64,000 nt of DNA from Lactobacillus sp. (GCA_022483245.1 JAKVNR010000001.1:682001-746000), one strand, 5' to 3'. Counted from the first letter of the stretch, positions 28,801 to 39,036 are shown. Translations and numbers: made by a program. The notes: generated from the letters alone by a model not told the origin.

Positions 28801-30184
28801 TGGAACTTAAGGGATGGTGAGGATTGATAAACTCGTCAAAGCGTTCCAGCACCTCGCCATCCTTCATCTTAACGGCCCCAATTTCGATCATCGTGTCATA
28901 CACTGCCGATAAACCTGTCGTTTCGGTATCGAAAATAACAAATTCTCGGCCGCGATAGTCCATTGATTGGGGATTCAGCACGAGCTTGACATCATCGTTA
29001 ACCATGTAAGCTTCATCGCCATACAAGATTTTCATACCTGCGCTATCGCCGGTATGGTAAGCCTCTGGGAAGGACTGCACGTCCCCGTGATCAGTAATAG
29101 CAATCGCAGTCTGGCCAAATTTTTTAGCCGTCTTGATAAAATCAGTGGCAGTGTTAGTAGCGTCAAGCTGGCTCATATTAGTGTGAAGATGAAGTTCAAC
29201 TCGTTTTTTATCGCCTTCATATTTTTCCTGCCGGCCGACATGCTCAACGATTTCTAACTGATCAATGTTAAAGACCAAATCATGCTGGTAACGGTCATCC
29301 ATGACCGAACCCTGCATTTTAGCCCACATACCAGGTTTAACTTCTTGCAGGCTCGCCACCTGTTCATCATCACGGACCCAGCGCTTGAAAGCAATCGAAT
29401 CAGTATAGTCCGTAATTTCACCGGTAAAAATATAGGCTCCGCTGCGCAGCTGACGCAATTCACAATTAAAAATATGACCTTCAATTACGACGCCACTAGC
29501 TCCATCAGCCAAATTCTTCATTTGCGTGATCGGGGCATGTTCGTCTAATTTTTTCGGACCATAGTGACGCTTAGTTGTGGCAGGAGCCGGATGCGGAGCT
29601 GGTTCAGGCATGTTTTGATAAACTTCCTGCATTTGGGCTGCATGGGCTTCTTGTTCTTCAGCTAAGCTTTCTAACTGAGCATCCCGGTTGGCCTGGTCCT
29701 GCCGCAAAATGAATTTAACGTTGAAAAAGCCGTATTTGCGATATTCTAACCCAAGTGATAACAAGGCTTGATTGGTTAAAAATTCTTGCTCAACTTGATT
29801 TTGAACAGTAATCATCCACTGGTCTTGCTTGCAAACCGGTTTTTCATTAGCCAAAACTTTTTGCACCATGGTTGGCAAATCAGCGTGATCAATCACGTAT
29901 TGCCAATAATCTGGCAAATACTTGCGGTCGCCATCTTTAGTTTTGACCAGCAAGCTTGCTTTAACCATCGGGCTAAACGTCTGCTGGATGCCTTCAGCTA
30001 GCGCCTGATAAGTGGCAAATGATAAGGGCGTGTCAAAAAAGACGTGGATTATCCACTCCCGTTTTTCGGCATAAACATCCACGTCTTCAACCTGCCCCGT
30101 TTGCAAGACTTCATCGTTTGCAAACTGAGCCGGCAATTTTATTTGCGTTAATAATTTTTTGAATAAATCGTGCTTTTTAGTCAC
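25886..30184 (-). CDS. polC: DNA polymerase III subunit alpha, PolC type
   Basis: The 1432-aa replicative polymerase of low-G+C Gram-positives carries its own proofreading exonuclease. An N-terminal domain and OB fold (about 230-310) precede a PHP domain (HLHTNMSQLDA). The DEDD exonuclease (FDTETTG, about 425) is inserted in the PHP domain. A zinc-binding segment (CPAC...CPKC), the palm with DIDLNFSGDYQ and the C-terminal tau-binding end follow. It follows proS by 5 bases. Length is typical. Confidence 0.98.
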   Translation of the reverse strand: MTKKHDLFKKLLTQIKLPAQFANDEVLQTGQVEDVDVYAEKREWIIHVFFDTPLSFATYQALAEGIQQTFSPMVKASLLVKTKDGDRKYLPDYWQYVIDHADLPTMVQKVLANEKPVCKQDQWMITVQNQVEQEFLTNQALLSLGLEYRKYGFFNVKFILRQDQANRDAQLESLAEEQEAHAAQMQEVYQNMPEPAPHPAPATTKRHYGPKKLDEHAPITQMKNLADGASGVVIEGHIFNCELRQLRSGAYIFTGEITDYTDSIAFKRWVRDDEQVASLQEVKPGMWAKMQGSVMDDRYQHDLVFNIDQLEIVEHVGRQEKYEGDKKRVELHLHTNMSQLDATNTATDFIKTAKKFGQTAIAITDHGDVQSFPEAYHTGDSAGMKILYGDEAYMVNDDVKLVLNPQSMDYRGREFVIFDTETTGLSAVYDTMIEIGAVKMKDGEVLERFDEFINPHHPLSSTTINLTSITDELVSKADDEADVIKRFQEFCGNRPLCGHNVQFDIGFVNAALKRAGMPLVSVPVVDTLEVSRLLHPEQTNHKLDSLTKKYNVVLEHHHRADSDAEATGLLMYKLLDEFFKKFRVADLGKMNSLIGYGQTYKRTRPTHMSILVKNKTGLKNLYKLISLACTKYFYRVPRTPKSELEKYHEGLLYGSGCNQGDVFTAMMESGYEAARELAQFYDYLEVQPPANYQQLLDSHLLKSTAELEEIIKDICKLGYELGIPVVATGDAHYVEPHEKIYRVILLAAQKGNPDRNRPQPDLHFYTTQEMLDAFSFLGEDLAKKIVIDNTNQIADAIDSIAPIKSGLYPPHIENADQEMKDLTYNKAYELYGKPLPKIVKDRVDMELNSIISNGYAVIYLISQRLVAKSNKDGYLVGSRGSVGSSLVATMSGITEVNPLPPHYRCPACKYSKFFEDGKYGSGFDLPDKKCPKCGADLVKDGQDIPFATFLGFHGDKVPDIDLNFSGDYQPVAHNYIRVMFGPSKSFRAGTISTVADKTAYGYVKHYEEDHELQFRGAELDRLAAGTAGVKRTTGQHPAGIVVVPDDMDIYDFTPVQYPADDLNAAWLTTHFDFHSIHDNILKFDILGHDDPTMIRMLQDLSGVDPLTIPPDDPGVMSLFSGTKILGVTPEQIFSQTGTLGVPEFGTRFVRGMLEETKPTTFAELLQISGLSHGTDVWLGNAEDLINQKTCTLKEVIGCRDNIMMDLIHWGVKPEVAFQTMESVRHGRGISDENMAVLDKNDQIPDWYIPSCLKIKYMFPKAHATAYILMALRIAWFKVYYPVIYYTAYFSVRADLFDLVAMSHGKNSVKALMKKIEAQGQDASAKDKSLLTVLEIANECLERGIKIKMVDINQSEALNFKILDEKTILAPFNAVPGLGDNAAKQIVAARAEQQFLSKEDLQKRGKVSQTIMDYFEDNGVLEGMPDQNQLSLF

Positions 30185-30189
30185 AAAAA

Positions 30190-31887
30190 TTATCCTAACT
30201 CTTTAGCAATCCAAGCATCCAAGTCGTTAACCGCAATTTCTTGCGCCTTCTCATCAGTTGGGCGCTTAACTTCTACGATGCCGTCACTAGCTTTACGGCC
30301 GATCGTAATTCTGACTGGTGCACCAACTAAGTCGGCATCGTTAAACTTAACGCCTGGGCGTTCTTTACGGTCATCGTACAAAACATCGTACTTAGCTGAC
30401 AAGCTGCTTTCCAGTTTTTCAGCTAAAGCAGTTTGGGCATCATCGTTCATCTTCATTTGCACTAATTGAATGTCAAATGGAGAAATTTCCTTTGGCCAAG
30501 CAATTCCGTGTTCAGTCAAATGCTGTTCAACAATGGCTGACAGCATCCGGGAAACGCCAATCCCGTATGAACCCATGATGACTGGTTGAGTCTTGCCGTT
30601 TTGGTCTAAGAAATCAGCGCCCATGGTCTTGGTGTAGTAAGTGCCAAGCTTAAAGATGTGGCCAACTTCGATACTGGTAGTAAATTGCAGCGGCAAGTGA
30701 TCAACTGGGTCTAATTCGCCTTCATTTGCAACGCGGATGTCAGCAAATTCGTCGACTTTGAAGTCGCGATCTAAGTTAGCATTCTTAAACTGGTAATCTG
30801 TTTCGCCAGCGCCAACAACGACGTTGTACAAGTTCTTAACCGTGTTATCGGCAATAATCCGGTCAGCGTAGTCAGCCTTAATTGGGCCAACGCCGCCCTT
30901 AGCAGAACCTGTAATTGCTTCTAAATCGCTGGTTGCTACTTCATGAATGTCATCAGCATCAATGACGTGGGCCAACTTAGCTTCATTGATCTGCTTATCA
31001 CCGCGGATTAACACTAAGACTTTTTGATCATCAGCTATGTATAAAATACTCTTCACAATCCGAGTTGCTGGAACTTTTAAGAATTTAGCCAATTTTTCAA
31101 TGCTGTCGCAATCAGGAGTTGCAACTTTTTCAAGGTCCTTAGCTGCTTCTGGTGCTTGCTTAAAGTCGTCAACACTTTGTGCCATTTCCAAGTTGGCTGC
31201 GTAAGTACCCGTTTCGTTCACAGCAATTGTGTCTTCACCAATGGCTGCTGGCGCTTGGAATTCAGTTGAGTCTTTCCCGCCCATCGTACCTGAATCGGCA
31301 ATAACTGGCCGAACGGTCACGCCGCAGCGCTTGAAGACATTTTCAAAGGCTTGCTTTTCATCATCGAACTGTTCATCTAATTGCTCACGGGTTGCCGCAA
31401 AGCTGTAAGCGTCCAGCATAATAAACTCACGGCCCCGCAATAAGCCAAACCGCGGCCGGTTTTCATCCCGGTACTTAGTTTGAATTTGATACAAGGAAAT
31501 CGGCATTTGCTTGTATGATTTCAAGTTCTTGGCAATCAGTTGAGTAAAGGTTTCTTCATGCGTCGGGCCAAGCAGTGATGGACGGTCATGCCGGTCATTT
31601 AACCGAAACATTTCTGGACCATACTTCTTTAACCGGCCAGATTCTTCCCACAATGAGGCTGGCAGCAGAGCTGGCATTAAGCACTCTGGCACGTTGATCT
31701 TGGCCATTTCTTCTTCCATGATCTTTTGCGCCTTGTTTAAAACCCGGTAAGCCAGCGGCAGATAAGCATAAACACCTGCTGTTACCTGTCGAATATAGCC
31801 GCCGCGCAGCATTAGCTGGTGGCTTTTTGCCACAGCATCAGCTGGGGTTTCTTTTAACGTTGGCATAAAGAATTTGGATTGACGCAT
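30190..31887 (-). CDS. proS: Prolyl-tRNA synthetase
   Basis: This 565-aa bacterial-type class II enzyme charges tRNA-Pro. The opening KFFMPTLKETPADAV, motif 2 (YRDENRPRFGLLRGREF), a YbaK-like editing insertion in the middle (about 230-380), motif 3 (GSYGIGVSRMLSAI) and the anticodon-binding domain are all visible. Only 62 bases separate it from rseP, too short for a T-box, so it depends on the upstream operon. Confidence 0.97.
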   Translation of the reverse strand: MRQSKFFMPTLKETPADAVAKSHQLMLRGGYIRQVTAGVYAYLPLAYRVLNKAQKIMEEEMAKINVPECLMPALLPASLWEESGRLKKYGPEMFRLNDRHDRPSLLGPTHEETFTQLIAKNLKSYKQMPISLYQIQTKYRDENRPRFGLLRGREFIMLDAYSFAATREQLDEQFDDEKQAFENVFKRCGVTVRPVIADSGTMGGKDSTEFQAPAAIGEDTIAVNETGTYAANLEMAQSVDDFKQAPEAAKDLEKVATPDCDSIEKLAKFLKVPATRIVKSILYIADDQKVLVLIRGDKQINEAKLAHVIDADDIHEVATSDLEAITGSAKGGVGPIKADYADRIIADNTVKNLYNVVVGAGETDYQFKNANLDRDFKVDEFADIRVANEGELDPVDHLPLQFTTSIEVGHIFKLGTYYTKTMGADFLDQNGKTQPVIMGSYGIGVSRMLSAIVEQHLTEHGIAWPKEISPFDIQLVQMKMNDDAQTALAEKLESSLSAKYDVLYDDRKERPGVKFNDADLVGAPVRITIGRKASDGIVEVKRPTDEKAQEIAVNDLDAWIAKELG

Positions 31888-31949
31888 TATTTTTTCCCCT
31901 AACTAAAATTGCATTGTTTTTATCCAAAAATACATAATAACCGAAAAAG

Positions 31950-33206
31950 CTACTTAATAAAATAGCGATAAATATCATTACCAGTTACCGCGATGATTAA
32001 GAGCAGTAAAATGCCGACCCCGATTAAATCGATCACGGCTTCGTGTTCTTCTTTAATCGGCTTGCCGCGGACTAGTTCGATAATATTCAGCAGCAATTTG
32101 CCGCCATCTAAGCCAGGAATTGGGATTAAGTTAACAATTCCTAAGTTAATCGAGATCATTCCTAAGAAGGCGAGAATTGAAGCCAGACCTAATTTAGAAA
32201 CTTGGGCAGTAGCTGAGTAAATCCCGACTGGGCCAGATAGCTTATTCAAACTAAAGCTCTTGAATAACCCGCCGACGGCATTAAAAATCATACCGGTTGT
32301 TTGCACAGACGTTTGCCAGCCGCGCTTTAACTTGGCGCTAGCCGAATTATCAGGTTTGGCTAAGATGCCTAGTTGGTAAGTCGTTTGTCCTTGCACTTTG
32401 ACCTTGTGCGGGGTTACGGCAAAAGTTTTAGTCTGCCCATGCCGGACAACTTTGACCTGCATGGACTTATGACCGTTAGCTGCCACTAAATTGCCAATTT
32501 CATTGAAATCATCAATTTTGTGCTGGTTAATTGCCACGATCCGGTCATTTTTAACTAAACCAGCCCGGTCAGCTGGCGAACCCGGATTGACTTTTTGAAT
32601 GGTAGTCGTACTTGGCCCGACTGCAACAAAAGTCCAAATCATAAAAACGACGAAGCCCAGCACGATATTCATCAACGGCCCAGCGACATTGGTCCCTAAT
32701 TTTTGCCAAATATTAGCTTGCTGGAACTGCCGGTCCCAAGGCGCAATGACCAGTTCATTGTGGTGCTGGTCAATGATTGTCGCTGTTCGAGACACATGGT
32801 AGGTTTTTTCAACGCTTTCATCACCGTTTTCATAGCCCGTGATAGTTAAAGCATGAACTAAGTCAGCTTTGACCACTTGCACCGGGACACCGGCAATCGG
32901 CAAATCTGATTCAGAATCATCAATTCTAGTGACGATTTGTTCATCATTTAAGGCTAAAACGGTCCGCGTCCCCGGCGCCAGTTCTGCAGCATCGTCTGGG
33001 CCAGCCAAGCGGACATAACCGCCTAGCGGTAGCCAGCGAATGGTATAAGCAGTTTCATGGTGCATGGTTTGGAACAGTTTGGGCCCCATCCCGATTGAAA
33101 ACTCACGCACTAAAATTCCCGATTTTTTTGCGACCCAAAAATGGCCAAACTCGTGCACAAACACCAGCAGGCCAAAAATCAGGATAAAAATCAAAATTCC
33201 GCGCAT
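31950..33206 (-). CDS. rseP: Site-2 zinc metalloprotease RseP/RasP
   Basis: This 418-aa multi-pass membrane protease cuts substrates within the membrane in regulated intramembrane proteolysis. HEFGH (18-22) carries the zinc ligands and catalytic Glu. A PDZ domain (about 200-270) and the third zinc-ligand motif PIPGLDGGKL near the C-terminus complete the family signature. It abuts cdsA with no gap. In bacteria with the MEP pathway dxr often lies between these two genes; here it is absent. Confidence 0.96.
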   Translation of the reverse strand: MRGILIFILIFGLLVFVHEFGHFWVAKKSGILVREFSIGMGPKLFQTMHHETAYTIRWLPLGGYVRLAGPDDAAELAPGTRTVLALNDEQIVTRIDDSESDLPIAGVPVQVVKADLVHALTITGYENGDESVEKTYHVSRTATIIDQHHNELVIAPWDRQFQQANIWQKLGTNVAGPLMNIVLGFVVFMIWTFVAVGPSTTTIQKVNPGSPADRAGLVKNDRIVAINQHKIDDFNEIGNLVAANGHKSMQVKVVRHGQTKTFAVTPHKVKVQGQTTYQLGILAKPDNSASAKLKRGWQTSVQTTGMIFNAVGGLFKSFSLNKLSGPVGIYSATAQVSKLGLASILAFLGMISINLGIVNLIPIPGLDGGKLLLNIIELVRGKPIKEEHEAVIDLIGVGILLLLIIAVTGNDIYRYFIK

Positions 33207-33992
33207 CTACAGCACTCCTAATAAAGCGACCGTTGGCAAAACGAACAGCATACTGTCGAACCGGTCTAAGATGCCGCCGTGTCCAGGCAGGATTTTACCG
33301 GAATCTTTGACGCCATAATAGCGTTTATAAGCAGATTCAACCAAATCACCAATTTGTCCAACGATTGACAGGAAGAAAGCAGCAATAACTAATGGCGTAC
33401 TGTGCAACTGAACCAGTGGAGCGTAAATTGCAGCTAAAATTACGGCACAAATGACACCAGCAATGGAACCTTCCCAAGTCTTATTTGGCGAAATCACTGG
33501 CCACAACTTATGCTTGCCAATTTTCCGGCCAAAGCTGTAGGCAGCGATGTCAGTTGTCCAAACAACGACAAATACGTAACCCAACAGGGCTAAACCGTCA
33601 GGTGCATTTCTAATGGCAGCCATGTAGTGGAACCCTGCCCCGATATAAAGTGAGGCAACTGTATACACGCCGACATCATCAAAGTTAACCTTGTTTTTGG
33701 ATAAAACCGTCCATACCAGCAAGAGCATAATGAAAATAAAGTAGACATTATAATTGCTCATGTGCTTGGGCAGCCATGAAAAGAAGCTGTTTGGCACCGC
33801 TAAAGTCATCGTCGCTAGCCAAGCCAGCACAAAATCAACGGACACTAAGATCCGCTTTTTCATTAAGAAAATTTCACTAATCCCAACTGTCGCAAAAATA
33901 GCCACCGCCCAGTCAATCCAGACGCCACCAGCCAGGACAATTGGAATAAATAGCAGTAAAGCGATAACTGCTGTGATAACTCTTTGTTTCAT
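33207..33992 (-). CDS. cdsA: Phosphatidate cytidylyltransferase
   Basis: This 261-aa integral membrane enzyme makes CDP-diacylglycerol from phosphatidate and CTP for phospholipid synthesis. Several hydrophobic segments precede SPNKTWEGSIAG and the C-terminal signature with KDSGKILPGHGGILDRFDS. It lies 15 bases after uppS and directly before rseP, so undecaprenyl and phospholipid precursors are made from one transcript. Confidence 0.96.
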   Translation of the reverse strand: MKQRVITAVIALLLFIPIVLAGGVWIDWAVAIFATVGISEIFLMKKRILVSVDFVLAWLATMTLAVPNSFFSWLPKHMSNYNVYFIFIMLLLVWTVLSKNKVNFDDVGVYTVASLYIGAGFHYMAAIRNAPDGLALLGYVFVVVWTTDIAAYSFGRKIGKHKLWPVISPNKTWEGSIAGVICAVILAAIYAPLVQLHSTPLVIAAFFLSIVGQIGDLVESAYKRYYGVKDSGKILPGHGGILDRFDSMLFVLPTVALLGVL

Positions 33993-34007
33993 ACTTTTAA
34001 TTAATCT

Positions 34008-34724
34008 CTAAATCTTCCCAAAACGTCGGTGACGATTTGCAAAGGCAGTTAACGCGGTTTGCAAATCATCTTCATCAAAATCAGGCCAAAATCGGTCGAT
34101 AAAATAAAATTCACTATAAGCCAGCTGCCAGAGTAAAAAGTTAGACAAACGTTCTTCACCTGAAGTTCTAATTAGCAGATCAGGGTCAGCTAACTCGCCT
34201 AAGTCAGCGGTCATCAAATGCTGACTAAAGGACTGCTCATCAATTTCAGCCGGGTCAATTTTACCAGCTGCTGCTTCAGCAGCTAACTCCTGACATGCAG
34301 AAATAATTTCTGCTCGGCTGCCATAGTTAAAAGCAAAGTTCAAAATCATGCCAGTATTGTCAGCTGTTTCAGCCATCGCCCGCTGGACGGCTTTTTCAGT
34401 TGCCGCCGGCAGTTTATCGGGATAACCCATGATCTTAACTTTGACATTTCGCTCCTGCAACTCAGGCATATAGTGATTAAAAAAGTTAACCGGCAAACTC
34501 ATCAGGTAGCTAACTTCTTTTTTCGGCCTAGCCCAATTTTCAGTAGAAAAAGCATACAAAGTCAGCACCTTGATGCCGTGGTCGTCACATGCACGAGCAA
34601 TCCGGCGGATATTCTCCATCCCCTGCTTATGGCCAGCCATCCGCGGCAAATGGCGCTTCTTAGCCCACCGGCCATTGCCATCCATAATGATGGCCAAATG
34701 GCGGACTTGCCCAGTTTGACTCAT
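34008..34724 (-). CDS. uppS: Undecaprenyl diphosphate synthase
   Basis: This 238-aa cis-prenyltransferase builds the C55 lipid carrier for peptidoglycan and wall polymers. [11 protein letters not shown] (14-24) holds the catalytic Asp, with FSTENWARP and the C-terminal signature [20 protein letters not shown] (two Arg for diphosphate binding). The start overlaps the frr stop by one base (TAATG), so translation is coupled. Confidence 0.97.
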   Translation of the reverse strand: MSQTGQVRHLAIIMDGNGRWAKKRHLPRMAGHKQGMENIRRIARACDDHGIKVLTLYAFSTENWARPKKEVSYLMSLPVNFFNHYMPELQERNVKVKIMGYPDKLPAATEKAVQRAMAETADNTGMILNFAFNYGSRAEIISACQELAAEAAAGKIDPAEIDEQSFSQHLMTADLGELADPDLLIRTSGEERLSNFLLWQLAYSEFYFIDRFWPDFDEDDLQTALTAFANRHRRFGKI

Positions 34725-35280
34725 TAGCCCTCAGTGATTTCCTTTCGCTTAGCATCAGCTAAGTCATCAATCTTGCTGGTTGCTTGGTTGGTAACTTTTT
34801 GAACTTCTGCTTCCAAGTCGTGTTCTTGGTCTTCGGTAATGTCGCCGTCTTTGCCTTGTTTCTTTAACTTATCCATGGCATCACGGCGGACGTTACGGAC
34901 AGCAATTTTAGCTTCTTCGGCTAATTTACCAACTTGCTTAGCAATCTCTTGCCGGCGTTCACCAGTCAGTTGCGGAATCACCAACCGAATTACTTTACCA
35001 TCGTTAGCCGGTGTTAACCCTAAGTCTGAAGCCAAAATTGCATGCTCGATATCGTCTAAACTAGACTTATCATATGGCGTAACCATCAAAACCCGTGGTT
35101 CTGGAATTGTTACCCCAGACATTTGAGTTAGGGGAGTTGGGACGCCGTAGTAATCAACTTTTACACCATCAAGCAAGGAAGCATTAGCTACACCCGCTCT
35201 AATTTGCCCTAGATTCTTTTGATAAGCCCGGATTGACTTATCCATATTCGTACTAGCAGTTTGAATAATTTCGTTTGTCA

Positions 35281-35281
<1 letters not shown>
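34724..35281 (-). CDS. frr: Ribosome recycling factor
   Basis: This 185-aa two-domain tRNA mimic works with EF-G to split post-termination ribosomes. It shows [32 protein letters not shown] and the long C-terminal helices of the triple-helix bundle. It overlaps both neighbours by one base (pyrH stop and uppS start), the conserved pyrH-frr-uppS arrangement. Confidence 0.97.
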
Positions 35282-36018
<737 letters not shown>

Positions 36019-36033
36019 TTAAATGCTCCCATT

Positions 36034-36042
36034 ATTTTAGCA
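36034..36042 (-). promoter_or_regulatory. Extended -10 promoter of pyrH operon
   Basis: TGCTAAAAT is read on the minus strand, 27 bases upstream of the pyrH ATG. Confidence 0.55.
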
Positions 36043-36079
36043 TATTAAACCCGAATTTTCCCAAATAGCTTTGATCATC

Positions 36080-36113
36080 AAAAAAGGATGCGTTTGATTA
36101 AACGCATCCTTTA
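36080..36113 (-). terminator. Terminator of rpsB-tsf
   Basis: A perfect 13-bp stem (36083-36095 with 36100-36112), 4-nt loop and TTTTTT on the minus strand, 20 bases after the tsf stop. Confidence 0.9.
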
Positions 36114-36132
36114 GATCACTAATTAACATTAA

Positions 36133-37011
36133 TTAGTTCATTTGTTCAGCAACTTCAGCAGCGAAGTCTTCTTGCCGCTTTTCGATTCCTTCACCAACTT
36201 CGTAACGCAGGAAGTTAGTAACAACACCATCGTTAACTGATTTTGCATATTCAGCAACAGTTTGGTCGTCATTCTTAACGTAAGGTTGGTCAACTAAGCA
36301 GATTTCGCTTAAGTACTTGTTAACCCGGCCCTTAACGATCATTGGCACGATCTTAGCTGGCTTACCTTCTTTTTCAGTTTCCTTAGTGAAGACTTCAGTT
36401 TGACGCTTCAGTTCATCAGCAGGAACAGAATCCTTGTCCAAGTATTCTGGGTTAATTGCAGCTACGTGCATTGCAATGTTCTTAGCAGCTTCTTCGCTAC
36501 CGCCCTTCATCGTTACTAAAGCAGCAATGGCTCCGCCGTTGTGCTTGTAAGCACCAAAGACTTCGTCATCGTTCTTAGTAACTAATTGGAACCGGCGTAA
36601 AGTCAACTTTTCGCCGATCACAGCAGTTAAGCTAGTAATCGCATCTTGAATAGTGCCATCGCCCATTGGTGCAGCCAAAGCAGCCTTTAAATCAGCTGGC
36701 TTGTTCTTCAGCAAAGAAGTAGTAATGTCAGCAACCAATTTCTTAAACTTATCGTTTGATGACACAAAGTCAGTTTCGGAGTTTACTTCTACCAAAACAG
36801 CGTCGTTGCCATCAATTGCATATTCTGCTAAACCTTCAGCAGCAATCCGGGCGCTCTTCTTAGCAGCCTTAGCAGAGCCGTTTTCACGTAAGATGTCGAT
36901 AGCCTTTTCGATGTCGCCGTTAGCTTTAACTAAAGCTTTCTTGCAGTCCATCATACCGGCACCGGTACGTTCACGCAATTCCTTAACTTGTTTTGCAGTA
37001 ATAGTAGCCAT
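36133..37011 (-). CDS. tsf: Elongation factor Ts
   Basis: This 292-aa protein is the guanine-nucleotide exchange factor for EF-Tu. The N-terminal UBA-like domain has VKELRERTGAGMMDCKKAL, and the core has SETDFVS followed by the dimerisation repeats (HVAAINPEYL, DQPYVKNDDQTV). It follows rpsB by 32 bases in the universal rpsB-tsf pair and ends at a strong terminator. Confidence 0.98.
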   Translation of the reverse strand: MATITAKQVKELRERTGAGMMDCKKALVKANGDIEKAIDILRENGSAKAAKKSARIAAEGLAEYAIDGNDAVLVEVNSETDFVSSNDKFKKLVADITTSLLKNKPADLKAALAAPMGDGTIQDAITSLTAVIGEKLTLRRFQLVTKNDDEVFGAYKHNGGAIAALVTMKGGSEEAAKNIAMHVAAINPEYLDKDSVPADELKRQTEVFTKETEKEGKPAKIVPMIVKGRVNKYLSEICLVDQPYVKNDDQTVAEYAKSVNDGVVTNFLRYEVGEGIEKRQEDFAAEVAEQMN

Positions 37012-37043
37012 TTATGTCCTCCTAATTGACCAGGCTAAAATAA

Positions 37044-37835
37044 TTAGTCTTCTTGGTCTTCGTCAGCGTCAGCTACGACTTCTTCCATTGATTTGTCGTC
37101 GTTTTCGCCAGCTTGGTCAGCCATTTCTTGTTCAACGTCTTTTTCGTCGTCTTGGCCTTGCTTGCCTTCGATAATTGCATCAGCCATTGCGCCTGAGATC
37201 AAGCGAATAGCACGGATAGCATCGTCGTTTGAAGGGATGATTACGTCAACTGGGGTTGGGTCAGTGTTAGTGTCAACCATCGCAACAACTGGAATACCCA
37301 AGATGTTAGCTTCGTGAACAGCAATCTTTTCCTTCTTAGGATCAACTACAAATAAGACATCTGGAATTCTTGGCATGTCTTCGATACCGCCTAAGAATCT
37401 TTGCAGCTTGTCCATTTCTTTAGTTAAAACAGCTACTTCCTTCTTTGGCAGCAAGTCAAAAGTACCGTCTTTTTGTTGAGCCTTTAATTGCTTCAAACGC
37501 TTAACCCGGCTTTGGATAGTAGTCCAGTTAGTCAAAGTACCGCCTAACCACCGTTCGTTAACGTAGTATTGGCCGGCACGGGTAGCTTCTTCAGCAATTG
37601 ATTCTTGTGCTTGCTTCTTAGTACCAACAAACAGGAAAACGCCATCACCCTTGGCTACAGCCTTAACATAGTTGTAAGCGTCATCCAGCATCTTGATGGT
37701 CTTTTGCAGGTCGATGATGTAGATACCATTTCTTTGAGTAAAGATGTATGGCTTCATCCGTGGGTCCCATCTTCTGGTTTGGTGACCGAAGTGGACACCT
37801 GCTTCAAGCAATTGTTTCATAGTAACAACAGACAT
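37044..37835 (-). CDS. rpsB: 30S ribosomal protein S2
   Basis: This 263-aa protein is a late-assembling component of the small subunit needed for mRNA positioning with S1. The opening [27 protein letters not shown] and the region [18 protein letters not shown] are diagnostic. The C-terminal tail is strongly acidic and longer than in B. subtilis, as in many lactobacilli. A good promoter and a structured leader of about 107 nt precede it, suggesting autogenous control. Confidence 0.98.
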   Translation of the reverse strand: MSVVTMKQLLEAGVHFGHQTRRWDPRMKPYIFTQRNGIYIIDLQKTIKMLDDAYNYVKAVAKGDGVFLFVGTKKQAQESIAEEATRAGQYYVNERWLGGTLTNWTTIQSRVKRLKQLKAQQKDGTFDLLPKKEVAVLTKEMDKLQRFLGGIEDMPRIPDVLFVVDPKKEKIAVHEANILGIPVVAMVDTNTDPTPVDVIIPSNDDAIRAIRLISGAMADAIIEGKQGQDDEKDVEQEMADQAGENDDKSMEEVVADADEDQED

Positions 37836-37871
37836 AAAAATCCTCCTCTGGTTATTCCTCTCAGCTGCTCA

Positions 37872-37910
37872 TTTCAAAGCTTGACCGCTCGCGGCACCAG
37901 AGCTTTGATC
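37872..37910 (-). promoter_or_regulatory. Structured rpsB leader (candidate S2 autoregulatory RNA)
   Basis: CAAAGCT (37875-37881) and AGCTTTG (37901-37907) close a hairpin around a GC-rich apical part in the untranslated rpsB leader. Leader-mediated feedback of rpsB by S2 is known in other bacteria; I infer it here only from the position and structure. Confidence 0.4.
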
Positions 37911-37949
37911 GCAACTGATGTGATTTTGCGTGCATAAACGCACCTGATT

Positions 37950-37978
37950 ATTTTATAAAAAAATTGTCAGTAGTGCAA
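37950..37978 (-). promoter_or_regulatory. Promoter of rpsB-tsf
   Basis: On the minus strand -35 TTGCAC (37978-37973) and -10 TAAAAT (37955-37950) are separated by 17 bases. Confidence 0.75.
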
Positions 37979-37982
37979 GTCT

Positions 37983-38996
37983 TTACCAAGAAACGCCGTG
38001 TGCTCGTAAAAACTGCTCTTTCCAAGCCCGATCATGGTGCTTAAACCAATATTCACGCTTTAAGGCCTGACGTTTGAGCGGAAATTTCTCAGAATAAAGC
38101 AAATGAACTGGGCGGCGCGTCTGCGTGTATTTAGCGCCTTTGCCAGCGTTGTGTGTGGCCACTCTTGCCTGCACATCATCAGTAAAGCCACCATAAAAGG
38201 TCCCATCTTGGCAAAGCAAAACATAAAAATAATAGTATTTAGCTGGTGGCTTCTGCTCAGTAATAATTGCCTGAATCGCTGGCGTAAATTCACCGTCAGC
38301 TTCATGCACGACGATCCCATCCTTCAAAACAAGGCCAGTTGCCGCCACATGTTTTTTAGCAACAATGACCACCAAATTACTGTCATCGCCGCGGTGGGAC
38401 AAAAATGGCTGGATCACTTTCACGCTCAAGTCATGCTGAGCACAGGAAGCAATAATTTCTCCCAACCGCTCTGGCCGGTGAACCATCACCATTTTTCCTT
38501 TCATTTTTAGCAAGCCAGACGAAATCGCGATAATTTGATCTAAATTAATCAATAGTTCATGACGGGCAATTGCTTTTTTGCGGTCAGGATTGAGTTTGTG
38601 GCCAGCTGGGACTTTAAAATATGGCGGATTAACCATTACCACATCGTAATAATCTTTTGGTAGGATCTGCCAGGCATTTTTGACGTCCCCGACATGAACC
38701 TCAATCCGATTTTCAAGGTGGTTTAAAGCGACTGATCTTTTGGCCTGCGAAGCTACTTCTGGCTGAACTTCAACGGCATCAAAATGCGCCAGCGTTTGAT
38801 ATGCCAAATATAAGCTGGCTGCCCCATTGCCCGCACACAAGTCAGCAACTAAACTGCGCGGTTTCAAGTATTCTTTGACTTCGTTAGCTAGCAGCAGCGT
38901 GTCTAAAGAAAAAGCGAATTCGTCAGCTGCCTGAATAATCTGCAGCTCATCACTGTACATATAGTCGACCCGTTCACCAGCTTTGATTTGCGCCAT
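37983..38996 (-). CDS. TrmN6-like tRNA methyltransferase fused to a GIY-YIG domain
   Basis: Residues 1-240 resemble TrmN6/YfiC, which methylates A37 of tRNA1(Val): SAM motif DLCAGNGA (52-59) and NPPY (123-126). Residues 253-337 form a UPF0213/YazA-type GIY-YIG domain with [18 protein letters not shown], likely catalytic Arg278, [13 protein letters not shown] and Glu315. In B. subtilis these are adjacent separate genes (yabB, yazA); here they are one frame. The ATG at 38996 has GAGG 7 bases upstream. It reads towards rpsB with no terminator, and the rpsB promoter starts right after its stop. Confidence 0.88.
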   Translation of the reverse strand: MAQIKAGERVDYMYSDELQIIQAADEFAFSLDTLLLANEVKEYLKPRSLVADLCAGNGAASLYLAYQTLAHFDAVEVQPEVASQAKRSVALNHLENRIEVHVGDVKNAWQILPKDYYDVVMVNPPYFKVPAGHKLNPDRKKAIARHELLINLDQIIAISSGLLKMKGKMVMVHRPERLGEIIASCAQHDLSVKVIQPFLSHRGDDSNLVVIVAKKHVAATGLVLKDGIVVHEADGEFTPAIQAIITEQKPPAKYYYFYVLLCQDGTFYGGFTDDVQARVATHNAGKGAKYTQTRRPVHLLYSEKFPLKRQALKREYWFKHHDRAWKEQFLRAHGVSW

Positions 38997-39036
38997 CAAA
39001 CCACCTCAAATTTAATCTAAAAATATTTAAGCGTTC

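Noticed and set aside
31888..31949. T-box riboswitch for proS
   Set aside because: Only 62 bases lie between rseP and proS and no T-box sequence or specifier stem is seen.
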